A stretch of 8,057 bases of DNA from Myxococcales bacterium (GTDB lineage Bacteria > Myxococcota_A > UBA9160 > SMWR01): contig JACZXC010000120.1 in the NCBI GenBank assembly GCA_022571825.1, positions 1-8,057 on the forward strand, written 5' to 3'. The notes beneath the pieces were generated by a model that did no database searches, was not told where the DNA came from, and saw only the letters and a program-made list of their open reading frames with translations. Positions 4,697-8,057 of this stretch are shown here, piece after piece (the stretch's first letter is position 1; every line of letters starts with the position of its first letter). The translations under genes were made by a program, and so were the position numbers.

Positions 4697-7648
4697 ATGC
4701 TGGGATCCATTAGCGAGGGGCTCCGTCGCGTCGGGGTGCTGGGCGGTGTTGCATTGCTGGCCGGCGGTGGATTCTTTGCAGCCTGCGCTCCGTCGACATT
4801 GGTCGGCACCGATGTGCCCAGGCCGCTGGATCAGATCGCCAGCGTAGGCGTCCATAGCGGTCCCGAGGGTACCGTCATCACGTTGGCCGGCCTGCAGCAT
4901 CCGCTCTTCACCGCGTTCTCACAACAGGACCCCGACCGGCTCATCATCGATCTTCCCTCGCTCCACGCCGGCTCCGGGCTGGCGCCGATGGCCATCTACG
5001 ATGGCCTGGTGGATGAGCTGGAGCCGGAGACCTTCTCGACGGGCATGGGCGACGAGATCACCCGGCTCGTGATCGGTCTGACCTCTCCGGTGGAGTTCGA
5101 TGTGAGATCGACGGAGGCCGGCCTGGAGATCCACCTGGCGGCGATCGCCGCGTGGCCCGAGCCCGAAACGGAAGCCAGCATCGAAGTCGAGGACGATCCC
5201 TGGACGATTGAGCCCATGGGTGCGCCGGATCTGGCTGCGGGCTGGACCGCGCCCCCCGCCACGATGCTGACGGCAATCGAGACCGAGGACACTGGCGACG
5301 GAACACTGATTCGTCTGGTCGCAGATGGAGCGATCTCGGGCGTCGTGACATTCACGCTCGACGACCCGGACCGCCTGGTAATCGACCTGACCGGGCTCTC
5401 CAGCAGCGATAACCTCACGCGCATCGACCTCGGGTCGGCCCACGCCGCTCGCATTCGCATCGGGAACCACGCGGATATGGTCCGGGTCGTGCTGGATGCG
5501 GGGAATGCGCCGAATGCCTTCGACGGTCGCAGGATCATCCCGGCCCCCAATGGTCTGCTGATCGCGCTCGGCTCCGGTGAAGCATTGGAGGCGGCGCTGA
5601 CCGAAGCCACCGCGACCTCGGCTCTGGCGTCTGTGCCGCCCATGGACGTGGAGCTCCCGGAGGACGCGCGGGAACCGGGGGAGTTCGCGGCCGAACCCGT
5701 GGATTTCGACTCCGACTCCGGCTGGGAGACGGTGTCGGATCAGGAATCTGAGGCTGGGTTCGGGCCGGATCTCGAGGAGTACGAATCGGAGCTGGAGCTC
5801 GCCGCCGAGCCCTCATCGGCGCAGATCGTCACCGTTTACGGGATCGTGTTCGATGCTCAACGCGACCGCGATCGGATCGTCGTAATCAGCGATAACCCGC
5901 TGGACTACGTCATCTATGCGCCCGACTCGGAGACGGCGGTTGTGAGCTTCGGGGCCGCCCGGATCGATGCCGAGGCGGCGGTGCGCATTGCCCCGGAGGC
6001 GGGCGGACCGGTCTCCCTGATCACCGCCTTCGATCAGCCGGATGTGGAGGGTCGCGAAGCCCGGCTGGTCGTGAAGCACGCTATCGGTCTGGTTCCGGAG
6101 ATCTCGCGACACGGCTCCCTGCTCTTCGTCGACTTCCCGCGTCGGGGCGTGGCGGCCACACTGCCGGTGTTGAATGCGCTGCCCCTGGACGACCCGTCGG
6201 ATGGGCAGGTGGAGGCCGAGGTCGCCGCCGAGTCGATCGCCGGGGACCCGCTGGCGCCGCCGAGCCTGCCGGCGCTGCCCCGCGCCGCGACGTCACCTGC
6301 GGCACTGCCGCCGGTTCCATTGCCGACCCCGTCGGCAATGGCTTCGCTGGAACCTCCGGCGGGCATCGACGTTCTCGTCGAGGGGGGTCTGATCCCCGGC
6401 AAAGAATACTCGGGACGCCGGATCTCCCTCGATTTCAAGGAAGTGGACATCGCCGACGTCCTGCGGCTGATCGCGGAAGTCTCGGATCTCAACGTCATCG
6501 CCGGTGATGAGGTGTCGGGAAGCGTCACCCTCCGACTGGTGGACGTGCCGTGGGATCAGGCCCTGGACGTCATCCTGCTCACCAAGAATCTGGGCTTCAT
6601 GCGAGTGGGCAACGTTTTGCGCGTGGCTCCCGCCTCGCTGATCAAGACGGAGGAAGAATCTCGGCTCCAGGAGCGCCGCGCCAAGGAGAAGCTCGAAGAC
6701 CTGGTCGTGAAGCTTCAGCCGGTCAACTACGCCACCGTCGGCGACGTATCACAGATGGTCATGCGATTGCTCTCGCCCCGGGGGACAGTGAACGTCGACA
6801 CGCGGACCAACACGATCATCATCAAGGACATCCCGTCGGTGGTCGATGAGGCCACGGCGCTGGTGAAGGCGATCGACACCCAGACGCCCCAGGTGATGAT
6901 CGAGGCGAAGATCGTCGAGGCCAGCCTCGACTTCTCCCGTGAGTTCGGCAGCACCTGGACGGCGGGCGTTCAGCCGTTGATCGACGGCTTCGATCCGGCT
7001 TTGGGACCGAGCCCAAATCGGTTGACCAACGCCTTCCGGCTCCGAGATTCGAACAACTTCTCGAGCCTGAATCCGATCACCGCCGGGCCGACGGCCTTGG
7101 CGAACCTCGGGGCCTTCATCCTGGACGAGAAGATCAACCTGGACCTCCAGCTCCAGGCTGCCGAAGTGAACGGCGACGGCAAGGTGATCTCGAGTCCTCG
7201 GGTGGTGACCCTCGACAACAGCGAGGCGAGGATCGAGCAGGGCGTATCGATTCCGTTCCAGACCTTCGAGAACGGCGACGCCGCCATCGAGTTCATCGAC
7301 GCGGTGCTGAGCCTGACGGTGACTCCGCACATCACGTCGGATCGAAGCATCATCATGAAGATCAAAGTCAGCCGAAACGCGCCGGACGACAGCGTGTTCA
7401 CCCTCACCGGTTCGCCGGCCATCGCGAAAAACGAGATCAAGACCGAGGTCCTGGTCAAGGACGGCCGAACACTGGTGCTGGGCGGAATCTACGTCGTCGA
7501 CAAATCCCAGCGGCAGTCGCGGGTACCCTATCTCCACAAGATTCCGATCCTGGGCGCGGCATTTCGAAGTAACGAAGTCAGCGACAGCCGCAAGGAGCTG
7601 CTGATCTTCGTGACGCCGCGTATCGTGATGCCGGTAGAGGACGCCTGA
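4697..7648 (+). CDS. pilQ: Type IV pilus secretin PilQ
   Basis: The outer-membrane secretin: a multimeric gated channel through which the pilus is extended and retracted. At 983 residues it is longer than most PilQ proteins (roughly 700-900). The order is: a signal sequence with RR at 10-11 and a lipobox-like FAAC ending at Cys30; an AMIN domain at about 47-145; a second at about 191-272 (each with a DPDRLIIDL-type strand); an acidic linker at about 315-373; a third AMIN-like module at about 376-485; and a Pro/Ala-rich linker at about 493-555. Then come the N0/STN domain at about 575-645 (DFKEVDIADVLRLIAEVSDL, VPWDQALDVIL), the N1 domain at about 668-728 (VDTRTNTIIIKD), and the secretin core at about 729-979. 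The core has QVMIEAKIVEA, VISSPRVVTLDN, VPYLHKIPILGAAF and ELLIFVTPRIV. The gene appears intact. The G-rich leader just before ATG 4697 provides the ribosome binding site. AMIN domains are known to bind peptidoglycan; lipidation here is only a prediction. Confidence 0.97.
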   Translation: MLGSISEGLRRVGVLGGVALLAGGGFFAACAPSTLVGTDVPRPLDQIASVGVHSGPEGTVITLAGLQHPLFTAFSQQDPDRLIIDLPSLHAGSGLAPMAIYDGLVDELEPETFSTGMGDEITRLVIGLTSPVEFDVRSTEAGLEIHLAAIAAWPEPETEASIEVEDDPWTIEPMGAPDLAAGWTAPPATMLTAIETEDTGDGTLIRLVADGAISGVVTFTLDDPDRLVIDLTGLSSSDNLTRIDLGSAHAARIRIGNHADMVRVVLDAGNAPNAFDGRRIIPAPNGLLIALGSGEALEAALTEATATSALASVPPMDVELPEDAREPGEFAAEPVDFDSDSGWETVSDQESEAGFGPDLEEYESELELAAEPSSAQIVTVYGIVFDAQRDRDRIVVISDNPLDYVIYAPDSETAVVSFGAARIDAEAAVRIAPEAGGPVSLITAFDQPDVEGREARLVVKHAIGLVPEISRHGSLLFVDFPRRGVAATLPVLNALPLDDPSDGQVEAEVAAESIAGDPLAPPSLPALPRAATSPAALPPVPLPTPSAMASLEPPAGIDVLVEGGLIPGKEYSGRRISLDFKEVDIADVLRLIAEVSDLNVIAGDEVSGSVTLRLVDVPWDQALDVILLTKNLGFMRVGNVLRVAPASLIKTEEESRLQERRAKEKLEDLVVKLQPVNYATVGDVSQMVMRLLSPRGTVNVDTRTNTIIIKDIPSVVDEATALVKAIDTQTPQVMIEAKIVEASLDFSREFGSTWTAGVQPLIDGFDPALGPSPNRLTNAFRLRDSNNFSSLNPITAGPTALANLGAFILDEKINLDLQLQAAEVNGDGKVISSPRVVTLDNSEARIEQGVSIPFQTFENGDAAIEFIDAVLSLTVTPHITSDRSIIMKIKVSRNAPDDSVFTLTGSPAIAKNEIKTEVLVKDGRTLVLGGIYVVDKSQRQSRVPYLHKIPILGAAFRSNEVSDSRKELLIFVTPRIVMPVEDA
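6313..6354. repeat. Perfect 11-bp inverted repeat inside the pilQ linker coding region
   Basis: CCATTGCCGAC (6317-6327) and GTCGGCAATGG (6331-6341) are exact inverse complements separated by CCC. A second pair, GGTTCC (6313-6318) and GGAACC (6349-6354), brackets them as an alternative outer stem. The site encodes part of the Pro/Ala-rich linker, where the protein tolerates change. It would form a stable mRNA hairpin. No T-run follows, so it is not a terminator. Confidence 0.6.
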
Positions 7649-7723
7649 CCGGCCGAGTCGCAATCTAGTCCAGAACGGAATCTCGGGAGTCGTCAAAACG
7701 AATCCTGGATCGATTTCGGCACA

Positions 7724-7749
7724 AGCGGGGGGCCCTCGGGCCCCCCGTT
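7724..7749 (+). terminator. GC-rich hairpin after pilQ, probable terminator
   Basis: CGGGGGGCCC (7726-7735) and GGGCCCCCCG (7738-7747) are perfect inverse complements; in practice this is a 9-bp stem with a 4-nt loop. The stem can extend outward by a G-U and an A-U pair. It lies 75 nt after the pilQ stop and 18 nt before aroK. The following T-tract is very short (TTCGTGT), so termination may be partial. Only 18 nt separate the hairpin from the aroK start, too little for a separate aroK promoter downstream of it. Any aroK/aroB transcription from upstream must therefore read through this hairpin. Confidence 0.65.
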
Positions 7750-7875
7750 CGTGTACTGTTCGAGGCGATGGGGCACAGCCCGATTTCGCTGGTTGGCATG
7801 ATGGGCGCGGGGAAGTCCGCGCTTGGGCCGCAGCTCGCCGCTCGTCTGGCCCGGCGCTTCGTAGACACTGACCGC

Positions 7876-7905
7876 TTGACAGCGCCTGTCACGGTGGACG
7901 AAATT
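7876..7905 (+). promoter_or_regulatory. Weak candidate promoter and inverted repeat within the aroK remnant
   Basis: TTGACA (7876-7881) is a consensus -35 hexamer. GAAATT (7900-7905), 18 nt later, matches the -10 consensus at only three of six positions. TGACAG (7877-7882) and CTGTCA (7886-7891) form a perfect 6-bp inverted repeat over the same site. It could supply aroB, but the evidence is thin and chance is likely. Confidence 0.15.
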
Positions 7906-7953
7906 TCGCGGCGCTTGTTCGCCGCGGGTGTGTGCGACCGCGCGACCGAGAAA

Positions 7954-7959
7954 GAGGAG
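7954..7959 (+). promoter_or_regulatory. Ribosome binding site of aroB
   Basis: GAGGAG (7954-7959) lies 5 nt before GTG 7965. It is the strongest Shine-Dalgarno match in the window and fixes the aroB start, which overlaps the aroK stop as GTGA. Confidence 0.65.
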
Positions 7960-7964
7960 TCTTC

Positions 7965-8057
7965 GTGACCCAGCGCGGAAAACAGGCGGGGCGCATCGTG
8001 CGTCGCTTGAAGGTAGAACTCGGGGAGCGCAGCTATAAGATTGTGCTCGGCGTGGGA
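7965..8057 (+). CDS. aroB: 3-dehydroquinate synthase, N-terminus only
   Basis: AroB converts the seven-carbon phosphate DAHP to 3-dehydroquinate, the second step of the shikimate pathway, using NAD and a divalent metal. Only the first 31 codons lie in the window. After a basic leader (TQRGKQAGRIVRR), the stretch LKVELGERSYKIVLGVG matches the first beta-hairpin of the family, where the pattern V.LGERSY.I.IG is standard. The NAD- and metal-binding residues lie beyond the edge. The GTG start is set by GAGGAG upstream and overlaps the aroK stop, suggesting translational coupling to the aroK frame even though that frame appears to be a remnant. The order pilQ-aroK-aroB is a widely conserved arrangement, which supports the call. 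Confidence 0.85.
   Translation, partial: MTQRGKQAGRIVRRLKVELGERSYKIVLGVG

Larger units (their letters stand above)
7768..7968 (+). pseudogene. aroK: Shikimate kinase remnant with internal deletion
   Basis: Shikimate kinase phosphorylates shikimate in the aromatic amino acid pathway. This reading frame has only 66 codons against about 170 normally. Residues 6-35 are a good AroK N-terminus: ISLVGMMGAGKSALG with the Walker A loop GMMGAGKS (10-17), then RRFVDTD ending the second strand. Residues 36-58 (RLTAPVTVDEISRRLFAAG) do not continue as an N-terminus. They resemble the AroK C-terminus, where VDTDRLTPEEV-like sequence precedes the last helix. The two parts join at VDTD (7861-7872), a motif present at both ends of the family. 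About 100 residues appear lost, including the shikimate-binding arginines, the Gly-rich Walker B region and the lid. Such a protein should be inactive. GAGG (7762-7765) lies close to the ATG. Its position between pilQ and aroB fits aroK. Real deletion and misassembly are both possible. Confidence 0.7.

Noticed and set aside
6749..7696. 315-codon minus-strand frame opposite the secretin core
   Set aside because: The plus strand encodes clear secretin motifs throughout. The antisense protein shows only reversed-codon bias.
1..8057. CRISPR array, insertion sequence, tRNA or integrase to explain the low-GC segment
   Set aside because: No regularly spaced repeats, terminal inverted repeats, tRNA-like cloverleaf or transposase/integrase coding was seen. 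The low-GC block is bounded only by the in-gene join and the window edge.

Overview
The window looks like chromosomal DNA from a high-GC Gram-negative bacterium, probably of the deltaproteobacterial/Myxococcota/Desulfobacterota type. This rests on a complete type IV pilus alignment and secretin operon (pilM-N-O-P-Q) followed by aroK and aroB. That order is conserved across many Proteobacteria. The phylum is an inference from protein style and GC content, not proven here.

Layout. Positions 1-1354 (minus strand) hold an NtrC/PilR-type sigma-54 response regulator, read divergently from the pil genes and running off the left edge. Its first ~245 residues are classical: receiver, Walker A, GAFTGA loop and Walker B. 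Exactly at the Walker B motif (~620) the DNA changes to much lower GC and the protein changes to an unusual AAA+ sequence. Positions 1355-1581 are a divergent intergenic region with one small inverted repeat and no promoter I can defend. Positions 1582-1830 encode a small XRE-type helix-turn-helix protein. Positions 1857-7648 are pilM, pilN, pilO, pilP and pilQ, tightly packed with overlaps or gaps of 6-14 nt. Positions 7649-7767 are intergenic and contain a strong GC-rich hairpin. Positions 7768-7968 are a 66-codon aroK remnant whose ends match the two ends of shikimate kinase with the middle missing. From 7965 to the right edge is the start of aroB.

How the genes work together. PilM (cytoplasmic, actin-like) binds the N-terminal tail of PilN. 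PilN and PilO form an inner-membrane heterodimer. PilP, a lipoprotein, links this to the periplasmic domains of the PilQ outer-membrane secretin through which the pilus passes. The divergent regulator and the small HTH protein are plausible controllers of the operon, by position only.

The most notable signals are two in-frame joins. One is a mosaic response regulator whose second half appears to come from a divergent sigma-54-type AAA+ protein. The other is an internally deleted aroK. Each may be real recombination or an assembly error, and the sequence alone cannot decide. No tRNA, rRNA, CRISPR array, insertion sequence or integrase was seen.
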